Shown: piece after piece, positions 25,054 to 34,769 of the stretch | Numbering within the stretch: the first letter of the stretch is position 1 | How the letters are laid out: each line of letters begins with the position of its first letter | Assembly: GCF_000685315.1 (NCBI RefSeq) | Contig: NZ_ARYM01000018.1 | Coordinates: forward strand, 1 to 64,000 | Reading direction: 5' to 3' | Source of the DNA: Hyphomonas polymorpha PS728 | GTDB taxonomy: Bacteria > Pseudomonadota > Alphaproteobacteria > Caulobacterales > Hyphomonadaceae | Length of the DNA: 64,000 nt | Program-made: the position numbers and the translations under genes | The notes under the pieces: model-generated | The model's input: only the letters and a program-made list of their open reading frames with translations | Databases searched by the model: none | What the model was told of the DNA's origin: nothing

Positions 25054-25220
25054 GCGTTTGAAGGTTCAGCATCGCATTTCGGCTCGCGTACGGTTTTTCC
25101 GCTGCGATGCAAAAATGACACGCTGTTAATAACCCCGGAGGCCCCGGAAGCGGTCTCTGCCCCTGTATCTGTGCCGATAATGCGGCCATAAGACAGGCAC
25201 CAACCTCCCTGGAAGTGGCA

Positions 25221-26798
25221 ATGACCAATTTGACAGCACCCGCGCGCCCTCAGATCTTTGAGCGGCTCACCCTGGCCGCCCTTGGTCTGCTGCTGATTCT
25301 GCGAATCATTGCGGTTATCATCTCCCCGCTCGAACTGTATGCCGACGAGGCGCAATACTGGCGCTGGGGCCAAGCGCTGGAATGGGGTTACTATTCCAAA
25401 CCGCCGATGATCGCCTGGGTGATCCATCTGACCACGGCGCTGTTCGGAATCCATGAATGGTCGGTGCGGCTGGCCGCGCCCCTGCTCCACACGGCTGCCG
25501 CAGGTCTGATCTTCCTGACGGGGCGCACGATGCTGGATGCGCGCGCGGGCTTCTTTGCCGCCCTGCTCTATGCGCTGATGCCCTCGGTGGTGCTCTCGTC
25601 CAATGTGCTGTCGACAGATGGCGTGCTGATGCCCTTCTGGTGCGCCGGACTTTATCTTCTCTGGCGCCTGCGCAGCGGTGAGGGACGTTGGGCATCTGCC
25701 GCGCTGCTCGGCGGCGTGATCGGCGCGGGAATGCTGTCAAAATATGCGATGCTGTATTTCCTGATCGGCCTGGCGCTTGCCTGCCTGATCGATGCGCCGA
25801 CCCGGCGAGCAATCCTGACGCCGCGCGGCCTGCTGGCGGGCGTCATCGCCGCGCTGATCGTGGCGCCGCACTTTGCCTGGAATGCCGCCAATGATTTTGC
25901 CACCGTCAGCCACACGGTCGACAACGCCAATCTTGGCGGCGACCTGTTCAACCCGGAGAATGCGCTGACCTGGTTTGCAGACCAGCTCGGCATGTTCGGA
26001 CCAGTCAGCTTTCTGGCGCTGCTGGCCGGCCTGTTCCTCTACCGGTCGCGCCGGGGCGAGGAGGCCAGCCCCGAGCGCTGGCTGCTCTGCTTCATCCTGC
26101 CGGTGCTGATCTTCATCCTCGGCCAGGCCGTTCTCTCGCGCGCGCACGCCAACTGGACCGCCACGGCCTATCCCGGCGCGGCGCTGCTGGTGGCCATCTG
26201 GTTCAGCCGGGGCACGGCCCTGACATTATGGGCGAGCCTGGGGCTGAACCTGCTGGTTGCTGGTCTGTTCATGGCGATGACAATGCTGCCGCCCGCCTCC
26301 ACGACCGATCTGGGACTGGACAATGCCATGAAGCGGACCCGCGGCTGGGAGGCTTCTGCCCAGCAGGTGTTTGCAGAGGCTGAGCGCCTCGGCGCCACTG
26401 CCGTGCTGGTAGATGAACGCGAGGCCTGGCATGGGCTGGACTTCTATGCCCGAGACCGGAAGCTGCCGCTGATTTCCTGGCGCCGCTATGCTGGCCCGAA
26501 AAGCTTTTCGGAGAGGCAGCCGCTGGAGGGCGCGATTGCAGAGCGCGTGCTGATCGCTTCGGTTCATGCGGATCTGCGGCCACGCCTGCGCAGTGATTTT
26601 GCCAGCTTCGAGCCGGCTGGCCAGGTGCGGATAGACCTGGGCAAGCGCGGCAATGGCTGCCCGATCAGCCGGGTTTTCCAGCTCTATATAGGAGAAGGGT
26701 ATAACCCGCCCGAACGCACGCGCGAATGGGAGAACCAGTTCATCGGCGAGATGGAATTCCCCGAACCGCCCTGCCTTTCAGCCGCCTATGGCGGCTGA
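25221..26798 (+). CDS. Glycosyltransferase family 39 membrane protein (ArnT-like)
   Basis: A polytopic inner-membrane glycosyltransferase of about 525 residues with roughly ten transmembrane helices, using a polyprenyl-phosphate sugar donor at the periplasmic face. The N-terminal ELYADEAQYWRWG loop carries the acidic DE pair found in PMT/ArnT family enzymes. A long soluble C-terminal part (from about 380) is present, as in ArnT. It could modify lipid A or another envelope glycan; the sugar cannot be inferred. ATG at 25221 is preferred over GTG at 25215 for spacing to GGAAG. Its stop codon lies inside the hairpin shared with convergent msrA. Confidence 0.8.
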   Translation: MTNLTAPARPQIFERLTLAALGLLLILRIIAVIISPLELYADEAQYWRWGQALEWGYYSKPPMIAWVIHLTTALFGIHEWSVRLAAPLLHTAAAGLIFLTGRTMLDARAGFFAALLYALMPSVVLSSNVLSTDGVLMPFWCAGLYLLWRLRSGEGRWASAALLGGVIGAGMLSKYAMLYFLIGLALACLIDAPTRRAILTPRGLLAGVIAALIVAPHFAWNAANDFATVSHTVDNANLGGDLFNPENALTWFADQLGMFGPVSFLALLAGLFLYRSRRGEEASPERWLLCFILPVLIFILGQAVLSRAHANWTATAYPGAALLVAIWFSRGTALTLWASLGLNLLVAGLFMAMTMLPPASTTDLGLDNAMKRTRGWEASAQQVFAEAERLGATAVLVDEREAWHGLDFYARDRKLPLISWRRYAGPKSFSERQPLEGAIAERVLIASVHADLRPRLRSDFASFEPAGQVRIDLGKRGNGCPISRVFQLYIGEGYNPPERTREWENQFIGEMEFPEPPCLSAAYGG

Positions 26799-26802
26799 AA
26801 GG
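26774..26802. terminator. Bidirectional hairpin between the GT39 gene and msrA
   Basis: A perfect 13-base inverted repeat with a three-base TAT loop (CCTTTCAGCCGCC and GGCGGCTGAAAGG). It overlaps the GT39 stop codon and ends two bases before the msrA stop. No T-tract follows on either strand, so it is a strong RNA hairpin that could stop or protect both convergent transcripts. Confidence 0.6.
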
Positions 26803-26803
26803 C

Positions 26804-27451
26804 TCAGAGCGCCGGAGCCTGCGTACCCCACACTTCCATGAGCCGCTGATCGCGCCCGCAGGCTTCCCGCATGCTGGCGTATTTCGAAGCGTTCTTCACA
26901 TGGTAGTCCTGATAATGGTCGTCGGCAGGCCAGAAGACCGTCAGTGGACGGATTTCTGTGACTACATCCTGGCCCAGCGCGCGCTGCGCACCGGACACGG
27001 TGGCAACTGCCGCATTCCGCTCGCTGCCCCCGGAAACGAAGATCGCGCTGCGGAACGGCTCGCCCTTGTCACAGAACTGGCCGGTATCGTCGGTAGGGTC
27101 GATGGTGCGCATGAAATTGGCCGCCAGGGTTTCGTAAGAAATCCGCGCCGGATCATAGGTAACCTTGACCGCTTCGTAATGTCCGGTTTCCCCGGATTCA
27201 ACCTGCCTGTGGGTGGGGCGGTCAACGCTGCCGCCCGTATAGCCCACGACCGTCTCGATAACGCCATTCATCTGGTCGAAATCAGCCTCGACACAGGCAA
27301 GGCATCCGCCGGCAAAAACCGCCGTCGCCACGCGAATCGGGGCGTCTTCGGCCCGGCGATCCTCGACGCCTCCGCCAGACATGAACGCGATGCTCGAAGC
27401 GGCGAGCCCCGAAGCAATGGCAATAAGGACGGCGGGACGATTGGTAAGCAC
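26804..27451 (-). CDS. msrA: MsrA-family protein with atypical active site
   Basis: A 215-residue exported protein of the peptide methionine-S-sulfoxide reductase family. An N-terminal hydrophobic segment (about 5-24) suggests secretion or membrane anchoring. The core matches MsrA: GYTGGSVDRPTHRQVESGETGHYEAVKVTYDP follows the active-site loop, and PADDHYQDYHVKN is near the end. The catalytic loop reads GGCLACVEADF, so Cys50 is kept but the normally near-invariant Phe-Trp after it (GCFW) is Leu51-Ala52; Cys53 may act as resolving thiol. The start is GTG. Whether methionine sulfoxide is still the substrate is open. It converges on the GT39 gene. Confidence 0.8.
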   Translation of the reverse strand: MLTNRPAVLIAIASGLAASSIAFMSGGGVEDRRAEDAPIRVATAVFAGGCLACVEADFDQMNGVIETVVGYTGGSVDRPTHRQVESGETGHYEAVKVTYDPARISYETLAANFMRTIDPTDDTGQFCDKGEPFRSAIFVSGGSERNAAVATVSGAQRALGQDVVTEIRPLTVFWPADDHYQDYHVKNASKYASMREACGRDQRLMEVWGTQAPAL

Positions 27452-27601
27452 GCTGGACTGTTAACTCTTACTTTGCCGGCACCCGAAGGGGCACTTGTAC
27501 ACGGCAAATCCGAATTAGTTGCTACAGGCGGCACAAAAAAGGCATCAAATGCGTAATGCTGTATTTTATCCTGCGTATGTGACCTGATGCACACAAGGCA
27601 G

Positions 27602-29668
27602 TCAGGCGGGGTCTTCTGTCAGCACACGGACCCGCACCCGGCTGGACCGTCCGGCCCCATCGACCGCCGTCACAAGATAAAAGCCCGGCTGATCCGGCCG
27701 CCAGACCGGCGCGCCGGCGTCATCGAGGCTCGCCGGCTGCCCGTCAATGAACCAGCTGAGCGCCCCCGCGCCCCGTCCGGCGAGCACAAAAGGCCGCGGC
27801 GCGCGCCCGTCCACCGTGCCCGCCCAGAGTTCAGCGCCTTGGGGCGGAAAGAGAATTTCCGGTGGCCGGTCGGTTGAGAAGGCACGCAGGGCGCCTTTTG
27901 ACGGGGTCAGCGGCGCAGCGCTGAGGCGCAGCTCGCTGTCGCCATCGTCGCGCAGATGATGTGCAGCGCGGTCAGCCATTTCGAAGAGGATGGGCAAAGC
28001 AATGTCGCGACCGGTCACGCCGGTGCGCGGGGCACCGTCTGCCCGGCCGACCCAGACAATGATCACATGCTGTCCGGAAACCGCCGCCGCCCAGGCATCG
28101 CGGTAGCCATAGGAGGTGCCGGTCTTGAACGCGATCTGGGGCGCGTCCTGCGTCAGCTGGCCCGGCATACGGCCCTCCGGCGAAGGCGATCCTTGCAGGA
28201 TACGGAGAATTTCGGCTGCGCTGGCCTCCCCCATCAGGCGGCGGCCGGGATCGGCCAGGCTCGCGCGTTCTTCCTCTGCGCGCCAGACCAGCGGCTTAGC
28301 CACCCCGCCATCGCCCAGCGCCGAATAGAGCACGGCCAGTTCGCGCGCAGTGAGCCCGGCGCCGCCCAGGGCAATCGCCAGACCGGCCGCCTGCCCCCTG
28401 GCGCCGGACACACGTGGCCGCGCGCCGGCAATCGCCAGCTGCGCCGAGAAACGTTCGGCGCCAACGCGGTCGAGCATCAGAACCGCCGGCACGTTCAGCG
28501 AATGCTGCAAAGCGTCGGAGACGCGAACATCGCCATGGAACATCCGGTCGAAATTCTCCGGCTGATATCCGGCAAAGCGGCTGGGCAAATCCTGAATGCG
28601 CGTATCTGCAGAGGCAGTGCCATCATCGAAGGCGAGCGCATAGATGAAGGGTTTGAGGGTCGAGCCGGGCGAGCGCGGACGGTTGGTGAGATCGAGCCAC
28701 CCCCCCGCACGCTCCCGCGAGGCGGACCCGACGAGGGCGCGCACGGCGCGGGTCGGGACATGCACGACGATGGCGGAGATCTGAACATCCGTCCCCTCAA
28801 GCTGCGCCCGCGTAAACGCGATGCGTTCCAGCTCCGCCTGCAGGGCGGCGTCCAGCGTCGAGCGGACATCCTCGCGCGGGCCGCTGGCCAGCACCGCGTC
28901 CGCCCCGTGCCAGGCGCGGTCCGGGAAATCGAGGCGCCGGGCTGGGATGGCGCTCGCGGCGACTTCCAGAACGTCATTTTCGGAGAAGACACCATAGCGG
29001 GCGAGCTTCTCTGCCACCCAGTCGCGCGCATGAGCGGCAAATGCCGGGCGGCGGTCCGGCCGGCGCACCTCGGGCGACTGCGGCAGGGCAATCAACAGGG
29101 CAATTTCGTCAGTAGACAGCCGGTCGGCCTCATGCCCGAAATAGCTCCAGCTGGCCGCGCGGACGCCTTCCAGGTTCCCGCCATAGGGCGTGAGCGAGAG
29201 ATAGAGCTCAAGGATCTCTCGTTTGGAGAGGCGGCGCTCCAGCTGGTTTGCCCGCCAGATCTCGATCAGCTTGGAGCCGGCATTGCGCGGGCGCGGCTCC
29301 AGCATCCTGGCGGTCTGCATGGTCAGGGTCGAGCCGCCCGAGACGATCTGCCCGGCTGCGGCACTGTCAAACGCGGCGCGCAGCAGGCCGAGCCAGTCCG
29401 TGCCGTGATGATCCCAGAAGCGCTTGTCTTCAACGCGGATCAGCGCATCGACAAAATCCGGGTCGATCTGGTCAAGGTCTACATCGAAGCGCCAGCGGCC
29501 ATCCGGCGTGGGGAAGGCCCGCAGAGGTTTGCCGGCCCTATCCGTCACCAGCACGGAAACGCCCCCCGCCCTTTCAAGGGGCGGAGGGAAGATCACGTCA
29601 ATCAGCAGGACGGCCGCAATCAGCGCGGCCAGCCCGGCCAGGAGGCGTTTCGGCACATGCTGGCCCAA
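27602..29668 (-). CDS. pbpC: Penicillin-binding protein 1C
   Basis: A class A penicillin-binding protein, 688 residues, with an N-terminal membrane anchor (8-27), a GT51 glycosyltransferase domain (catalytic Glu80 in VEDKRFWDHHG, then GGSTLTMQ near 111-118), a transpeptidase domain with Ser336 in SPGSTLKP and KTGTS further on, and a C-terminal BiPBP_C-like domain. PBP1C proteins are often paired with bacterial alpha-2-macroglobulin, as here: the partner ends 16 bases upstream. The best start is TTG at 29668, just after a strong GGAGGGAGGG site; a GTG four codons later is the alternative. Confidence 0.92.
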   Translation of the reverse strand: MGQHVPKRLLAGLAALIAAVLLIDVIFPPPLERAGGVSVLVTDRAGKPLRAFPTPDGRWRFDVDLDQIDPDFVDALIRVEDKRFWDHHGTDWLGLLRAAFDSAAAGQIVSGGSTLTMQTARMLEPRPRNAGSKLIEIWRANQLERRLSKREILELYLSLTPYGGNLEGVRAASWSYFGHEADRLSTDEIALLIALPQSPEVRRPDRRPAFAAHARDWVAEKLARYGVFSENDVLEVAASAIPARRLDFPDRAWHGADAVLASGPREDVRSTLDAALQAELERIAFTRAQLEGTDVQISAIVVHVPTRAVRALVGSASRERAGGWLDLTNRPRSPGSTLKPFIYALAFDDGTASADTRIQDLPSRFAGYQPENFDRMFHGDVRVSDALQHSLNVPAVLMLDRVGAERFSAQLAIAGARPRVSGARGQAAGLAIALGGAGLTARELAVLYSALGDGGVAKPLVWRAEEERASLADPGRRLMGEASAAEILRILQGSPSPEGRMPGQLTQDAPQIAFKTGTSYGYRDAWAAAVSGQHVIIVWVGRADGAPRTGVTGRDIALPILFEMADRAAHHLRDDGDSELRLSAAPLTPSKGALRAFSTDRPPEILFPPQGAELWAGTVDGRAPRPFVLAGRGAGALSWFIDGQPASLDDAGAPVWRPDQPGFYLVTAVDGAGRSSRVRVRVLTEDPA

Positions 29669-29684
29669 ACGACCCTCCCTCCGG

Positions 29685-32600
29685 TCAGCGTCCGCCGGCT
29701 GCGCCCTGCGCGGCGAGCACGGTCACACGGCCGGGCGCCGAACGGGCGAAGACGTCGGGGCGGTACATATCTTCGGCCACAACACCGGGGATGGCAAAGC
29801 TGCCCGGGCTGACGGCGCGAACGACATAGGCAAGCGTCACCGGATTCTCGGTCACATCGATCGCCGCCACGAAGCGGTCATCCTGGGACTGAGAGCTTTG
29901 CGGCCGGGCGATTTCGCCCAGGAAACCGAAGGCCCCGGCGCGTACCCGGTCTTCTCCCGTCCGCCAGTCATACTCCACCAGGCGCCCATCTGCCGGGCGC
30001 AGGATCGCCTCGATCTCGAAGCCGGCCGGCAATAGGTCTGCCACGATGACCGGGTTCACGCGGCGCTCCTCCGGCGTGATGGTCAGGGCCACGACGACGC
30101 GCTCGCCCTGACGGATCTGGTCAAGCTGCATCTGCCCACCGCCCAGACCATAGAAGCGCTTGTCGACGCTGAGCTTGGACGAGGCGGCAGGCGGCGGCGC
30201 CGACGGGGCCCCGGTCACCAGCACGGTGCGGAAGAGAGGCGTATCGCCGCCGAGGCGGAGACTGACGCCGCTGCGGGCCTGGGCTTCGGTCAGGCTGTAC
30301 TGACGCTGATTGTCATTGCCCGTGCCGAGCCCTTCGGCCTTCACTTGAACATTGGTTTCGCCCTTGCCGAGGCTGTTCACAGCAAGGAGAAGATAGGCCT
30401 TCTCCTGCGTCGTCAGACTGGGCGCATCGGGCACGTCCTTGCCGAGACGCTCGCCGAGACGGCCCACAACATCCGGGAGCTGAGCTTCGCCGGCGAGGGC
30501 CACGATGGCGGCCAGATCGCGCAGCGGGGTCTGATAATAATCGCCCGTATTGCGATAGCCGAGCTTCTGCTCCGCAGACTTGAACGCTGAGGCGGCGCGT
30601 GCCCGGTCGCCAAGATAGGCCAGGCCTGCCCCGATATGGGCACGGGCCAGAGGGCTCTCGATATTGCTCAGTTCCCGGTCATGCAGATAGCGCAGGCGGG
30701 AGATGTCGGCCTCGCCAGCCTTGGCCAGCACATACAGCGCATAGGCCGAGGAGCGGTACATCATCTGCTGTACGCTGTCGTTGGAATAGCGGCTTTCATA
30801 CACATCGGTGTCGTAGCCATAGACGCGCCAGGTGTCCCCGGTGGCCACCGTGCGCAGCGCGCCATAGGCCCGCGTCAGGGCTTCTTCCGGCACGGCATAG
30901 CCTGCCTCCTTGGCGCGGAAAACGAAATCCGTCGCATAGGCGCCGAGCCAGGGGCTGGCATAGCCATCCCCTTCCCGCCACAGACCGAACGCGCCGTCCG
31001 CCCCCTGACGGTTCAGCACGGTGTTCACCGCAGTCTGAATCTTGTCGCGCGGATTGTCCCGCGCCTCCCTGGCGCCCATCGAGACGAGTTGTTCCGAATA
31101 GAGCAGCGGCACGGCGCGGCTGGTGATCTGCTCGGTGCATCCATAGGGATAGCGGTCGAGCGAGGCATAAAGCGTCGGCGCATCAATCGGCAGCGGCGAG
31201 AAGCCAACCGATATTTCTGCAGACCCTGGCACAAAGCCGGCTAGCGCCGCCTGGCTGATCGAGAAGGTCTCACCCGGCCGCATCAGCTGCGTGGTGGCCC
31301 GCGTTACCGGCAGGTAGGGCGAGCGCGTCTGGATTTCATAGGTCCGGTCGGTCTTGTAATTATCCGGGCCGCTGACATTCAGGCTGAGGCTTGAAATACC
31401 TTCACCCGAGGCCGAGACGCGCACCGGAATGTCCGCGCGCTGACCTTTCTGCAGGGTGCGCATCAGGGCTGCCTCAGCCACGCTGATCTGGCCGGTTCCG
31501 GCAACCCGCGCATTGAACTGGCCGCTGGCAAGCTCGACGTTATCGATGCTGGCGGTGATGATCGCCTCATCCCCCGGCGCCAGGAAGCGCGGCATGACCA
31601 GGTCGGCCGGTGCGCGGTCACGCACGGTCATCTTCTTGTCGGCAGACCCAACCCCGGCTTTCGACCAGGCCACCGCCATGATCCGCAGCTGGCCGTTGAA
31701 TTCGGGGATATCAAGACGAATGCGCGCCTTGCCCGAGCGGCCAACCTCGACGAGGCCGGAATAGAGCACGACCGACTTCACCGGAACAACCGAGAGCCCT
31801 TCCCCGCCAAGCTGGTCGCCACCGGAGCGAACCTCTGCAGGCATGCCGAGATTGGGATCAAGCAGGCGCCCGTAATCGTCATAGAGCTCCACGCCGAGCG
31901 CCTTGCGGCCAAAATAATGGGCCACCGGATCGGGCGACTTGAACTTGGTAAGTTGCAGGATGCCTTCGTCCACGGCGGCCACAGTCAGGAAGACCGGTTC
32001 GCGCGGCCCGCCCTTGATGTCGACCTCCACCACCTGCTCCGCGCGGGGACGGGCAAGGTCAGGCGAATTGATCGTCAGGGCAAAGGTGCGCGCGGCCATA
32101 TCCACCGGCACATGGGCAATGCCCACGGCGCGGCGCGGCTTTGCCCGCAGGACCGGATCACGGCCCGAATAGACCGTCACCATGACATAGGCGCCCTCAC
32201 CCCATTCTTCCGTAACCGGAAGGGTGATGCGGGTGCCCGACGCGCTGACGGCCAGGTTCTGAACCGACAGCACACGGTCTGTAGCGACGACGACCTGCGC
32301 CTGGCCGTCATAGGGCGGCAGGATCGTCAGCTCGGCATTCTGGCCCACTTTAGGGGTCTTCTCGGCGGCGACAACCTTCACGCGGTCGGGCGCTTCGGTG
32401 CCGTCCGCGCTCGTCCAGCCGCCCCAGCCGACATAGAAGCTGGTAGAGGCGCCGACCGACGCATTCGCGCCCTGGCCCTCGACGACGAGTTCATGGCTAC
32501 CCCAGTCGAGCGCGGGCACCTTGATCTCGGCCGTGCCGCCCGCAGGCGTGTTGACGACGCCCTCATTCACCTTGGTGACCGTGCGCGACCGGCGCCAGTT

Positions 32601-34682
32601 CCAGCTGTCGCCTTCCCTGTACCAGTCATAATGGAAGTCCACCTGCAGCACTTTCCAGCTGAGCCGCTGGGCCGAGGCCTGACCATCAGCATTCACAGCG
32701 ACGACTTCGAATTTCGCTTCGCCGCCTTCCTGCACAGAGCTGTCAAAGCCCGGCTTCAGGCCGACATAGAGGTTCTCCGGCCGGTAGGGCACGCGGACAC
32801 TTTCGGACACGGCGCGGCCACCGGGCTCCAGCACGCTGACAACCGTATTGAGGCGCAGCGGAATACCGGAATTGGAGCCAGCCGTGCCGGGCGACAGGCG
32901 CACCAGCGCCTTGCCCGCGCCATCGGTGGTCACGTCGTCAAATTCGAGGATCTGCTGCTCGAACGTCTGGTCATGGCGGCCATAGGTGAAGCCCTCAAAC
33001 GCCTTGAAGGGTTTGGGGTCGGGCTCCATCCGCGCTTCGGTTTTCACCGTCAGGCCCGCGCCGGGCGCGCCATAGAGGAAGCGGGCGGCAATATCGACCG
33101 GGCGCGTGGCGCCCGCCTTCATTGGCTTTTCCTGATCGACGGTCACATCCACCGCAATGCGCTGAGGCACGAAATCCTCGACCGCAAAACGCATCTCACC
33201 CGCAGGCGCCTCGAGACCGTCGATCTCGATGCTGGCGCGCCATTCGCCGCGCGAGGCACCGCGCGGAACTGCGAAGCTCTGGGTCACCGCGCCGGATTTG
33301 GGATCGGTGAACCGGGTCTTGGAGGCGACAAGCCCGTTCGGGCGATAGATCACGAGATGGCCATTGCGGCCGGTAACCTGGCGGCCGGCCCGGTCACGCA
33401 GCATCGCCGTCAGCTCGACCGTTTCGCCCGGGCGGTAGATACCGCGATCGGAATAGACATAAGCGTCCACCGGGCCGGGCGTGCGCCGCCCGCCAACGGT
33501 GTATTCGGAGAGGTCCACCGGCGACCGGTTGAGATCGAGCGCGGCGAGTTCGCCCCTCGCATTGGTCGCAACGACCAGCCGGGGCGCCATTGTGCCCTTG
33601 CCGCTCATCAGCGGCTTGTCGAATGAAATGCGGCCGGAAGAATCCGGCTTCTTCTCAGCCAGAACCGTGTTGTTGGACGCGATCAGCTGGACGGTGGCAT
33701 CGCTGACAGTCTTGCCATCCTTCAGGGAGCGGAGGGTCACGTCGAGCCCCTGCTCTCCATAATAGGCTGTCAGCGCCAGATCGGTCAGCAGGATCCAGCG
33801 GCCAGAGGCGGCGGCCGGGCCTTCGCTATCAGTGATCTTGGCGGCATCTTCAACGCGGACGAAATACGCGCCGGGCTTCATCGGGCCGACAACATCCTGC
33901 AGCGGAAACACCGTGATGACGGGCGCGTTCTGGACATTGGCCACATCCATCTTTCCGGTGAAGATTTCCTCGCCCACATCTTCCGGCGAGTCTTCTCCCC
34001 AAAGCCAGGACCATTGACCCTGCCGGGTCGTCTGCCCTTCGCTGACATTCTTGAACACGATGGCGCGGTCGTTGATACGGGTGACGGTGACTTTCACCTC
34101 ATCGACGTTCACCGTTTCCACCGGCAGGCCGTCGGCATTCTCGCGGGGAAGGATCACGCCCGTGCCCTTGAAGCCGACAAAGGCGGGCCGGTCTGCAAAG
34201 TCGATCGGGACTGTTTCGCCGCGCTTCAGGGTGCGGCCGTCCGCGGCGGGGAGACCGGCGAGGATGGTGGCGGTGCGGCTGGTGCCGAAGGCGAGACCGC
34301 CGACGCACAGTTCGCGGCCTTCCACGGTGAGGGCGGCGCGGAAAGAGGGGCGGAACTCGACATAGGGAGAATAGTCGGTCTGCGGATCAAGGGCGGCAGA
34401 AAAGACAAAACAGGCAAGAGGTTGCTCGGTCGAGGTATCGATCCGGTAGCGGAAATAGGAGAAATCCTGCGTCTCGGCTTCCCGGGCCTTGCGGCGGGCT
34501 TCCTCGCGTTTGCGGGCAGCAACCTGGTCAGACGGAGAGCGTTCGACCATCACGGTGGCATCAGCGTCTTCATCCGCCGTCTTGCCGGTCTGAGAGCCGC
34601 CACATGCGGCGAGACCTGCCAAAAGCAGAGAAAAAACAACCGTCTTGAGACCCTTAAGAGTCCCGCGAGCCTGCAATGCCAT
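29685..34682 (-). CDS. Bacterial alpha-2-macroglobulin lipoprotein (YfhM-like)
   Basis: A very large periplasmic protein (1665 residues) thought to trap proteases that enter through damaged envelope. It begins with a lipoprotein signal (lipobox LAAC, Cys27). A series of MG-type beta domains fills the N-terminal two thirds. The thioester motif CTEQ is intact (Cys1182 to Gln1185, in YPYGCTEQ), so it should make the covalent Cys-Gln bond used to capture attackers. Helical TED-type repeats follow, and the last part is beta-rich. The ribosome binding site is GGAGG. It lies directly upstream of pbpC on the same strand, the common arrangement in Gram-negative bacteria. Confidence 0.93.
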   Translation of the reverse strand: MALQARGTLKGLKTVVFSLLLAGLAACGGSQTGKTADEDADATVMVERSPSDQVAARKREEARRKAREAETQDFSYFRYRIDTSTEQPLACFVFSAALDPQTDYSPYVEFRPSFRAALTVEGRELCVGGLAFGTSRTATILAGLPAADGRTLKRGETVPIDFADRPAFVGFKGTGVILPRENADGLPVETVNVDEVKVTVTRINDRAIVFKNVSEGQTTRQGQWSWLWGEDSPEDVGEEIFTGKMDVANVQNAPVITVFPLQDVVGPMKPGAYFVRVEDAAKITDSEGPAAASGRWILLTDLALTAYYGEQGLDVTLRSLKDGKTVSDATVQLIASNNTVLAEKKPDSSGRISFDKPLMSGKGTMAPRLVVATNARGELAALDLNRSPVDLSEYTVGGRRTPGPVDAYVYSDRGIYRPGETVELTAMLRDRAGRQVTGRNGHLVIYRPNGLVASKTRFTDPKSGAVTQSFAVPRGASRGEWRASIEIDGLEAPAGEMRFAVEDFVPQRIAVDVTVDQEKPMKAGATRPVDIAARFLYGAPGAGLTVKTEARMEPDPKPFKAFEGFTYGRHDQTFEQQILEFDDVTTDGAGKALVRLSPGTAGSNSGIPLRLNTVVSVLEPGGRAVSESVRVPYRPENLYVGLKPGFDSSVQEGGEAKFEVVAVNADGQASAQRLSWKVLQVDFHYDWYREGDSWNWRRSRTVTKVNEGVVNTPAGGTAEIKVPALDWGSHELVVEGQGANASVGASTSFYVGWGGWTSADGTEAPDRVKVVAAEKTPKVGQNAELTILPPYDGQAQVVVATDRVLSVQNLAVSASGTRITLPVTEEWGEGAYVMVTVYSGRDPVLRAKPRRAVGIAHVPVDMAARTFALTINSPDLARPRAEQVVEVDIKGGPREPVFLTVAAVDEGILQLTKFKSPDPVAHYFGRKALGVELYDDYGRLLDPNLGMPAEVRSGGDQLGGEGLSVVPVKSVVLYSGLVEVGRSGKARIRLDIPEFNGQLRIMAVAWSKAGVGSADKKMTVRDRAPADLVMPRFLAPGDEAIITASIDNVELASGQFNARVAGTGQISVAEAALMRTLQKGQRADIPVRVSASGEGISSLSLNVSGPDNYKTDRTYEIQTRSPYLPVTRATTQLMRPGETFSISQAALAGFVPGSAEISVGFSPLPIDAPTLYASLDRYPYGCTEQITSRAVPLLYSEQLVSMGAREARDNPRDKIQTAVNTVLNRQGADGAFGLWREGDGYASPWLGAYATDFVFRAKEAGYAVPEEALTRAYGALRTVATGDTWRVYGYDTDVYESRYSNDSVQQMMYRSSAYALYVLAKAGEADISRLRYLHDRELSNIESPLARAHIGAGLAYLGDRARAASAFKSAEQKLGYRNTGDYYQTPLRDLAAIVALAGEAQLPDVVGRLGERLGKDVPDAPSLTTQEKAYLLLAVNSLGKGETNVQVKAEGLGTGNDNQRQYSLTEAQARSGVSLRLGGDTPLFRTVLVTGAPSAPPPAASSKLSVDKRFYGLGGGQMQLDQIRQGERVVVALTITPEERRVNPVIVADLLPAGFEIEAILRPADGRLVEYDWRTGEDRVRAGAFGFLGEIARPQSSQSQDDRFVAAIDVTENPVTLAYVVRAVSPGSFAIPGVVAEDMYRPDVFARSAPGRVTVLAAQGAAGGR

Positions 34683-34769
34683 GAATACGTCCTCCGAAGT
34701 CCGCCCACCTCACCTTACACCCGATAAGGTCGGCGCCAACAGGGCGCGAATGCGGCTAAGGCGCGAAAA

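Noticed and set aside
23046-25061. Long plus-strand ORF of 671 codons
   Set aside because: Antisense shadow of the TonB receptor, which has clear plug and barrel motifs.
27956-29812. Long plus-strand ORF of 618 codons
   Set aside because: Antisense shadow of pbpC; the minus-strand protein has all catalytic motifs.
31917-33626. Long plus-strand ORF of 569 codons
   Set aside because: Antisense shadow of the alpha-2-macroglobulin gene.
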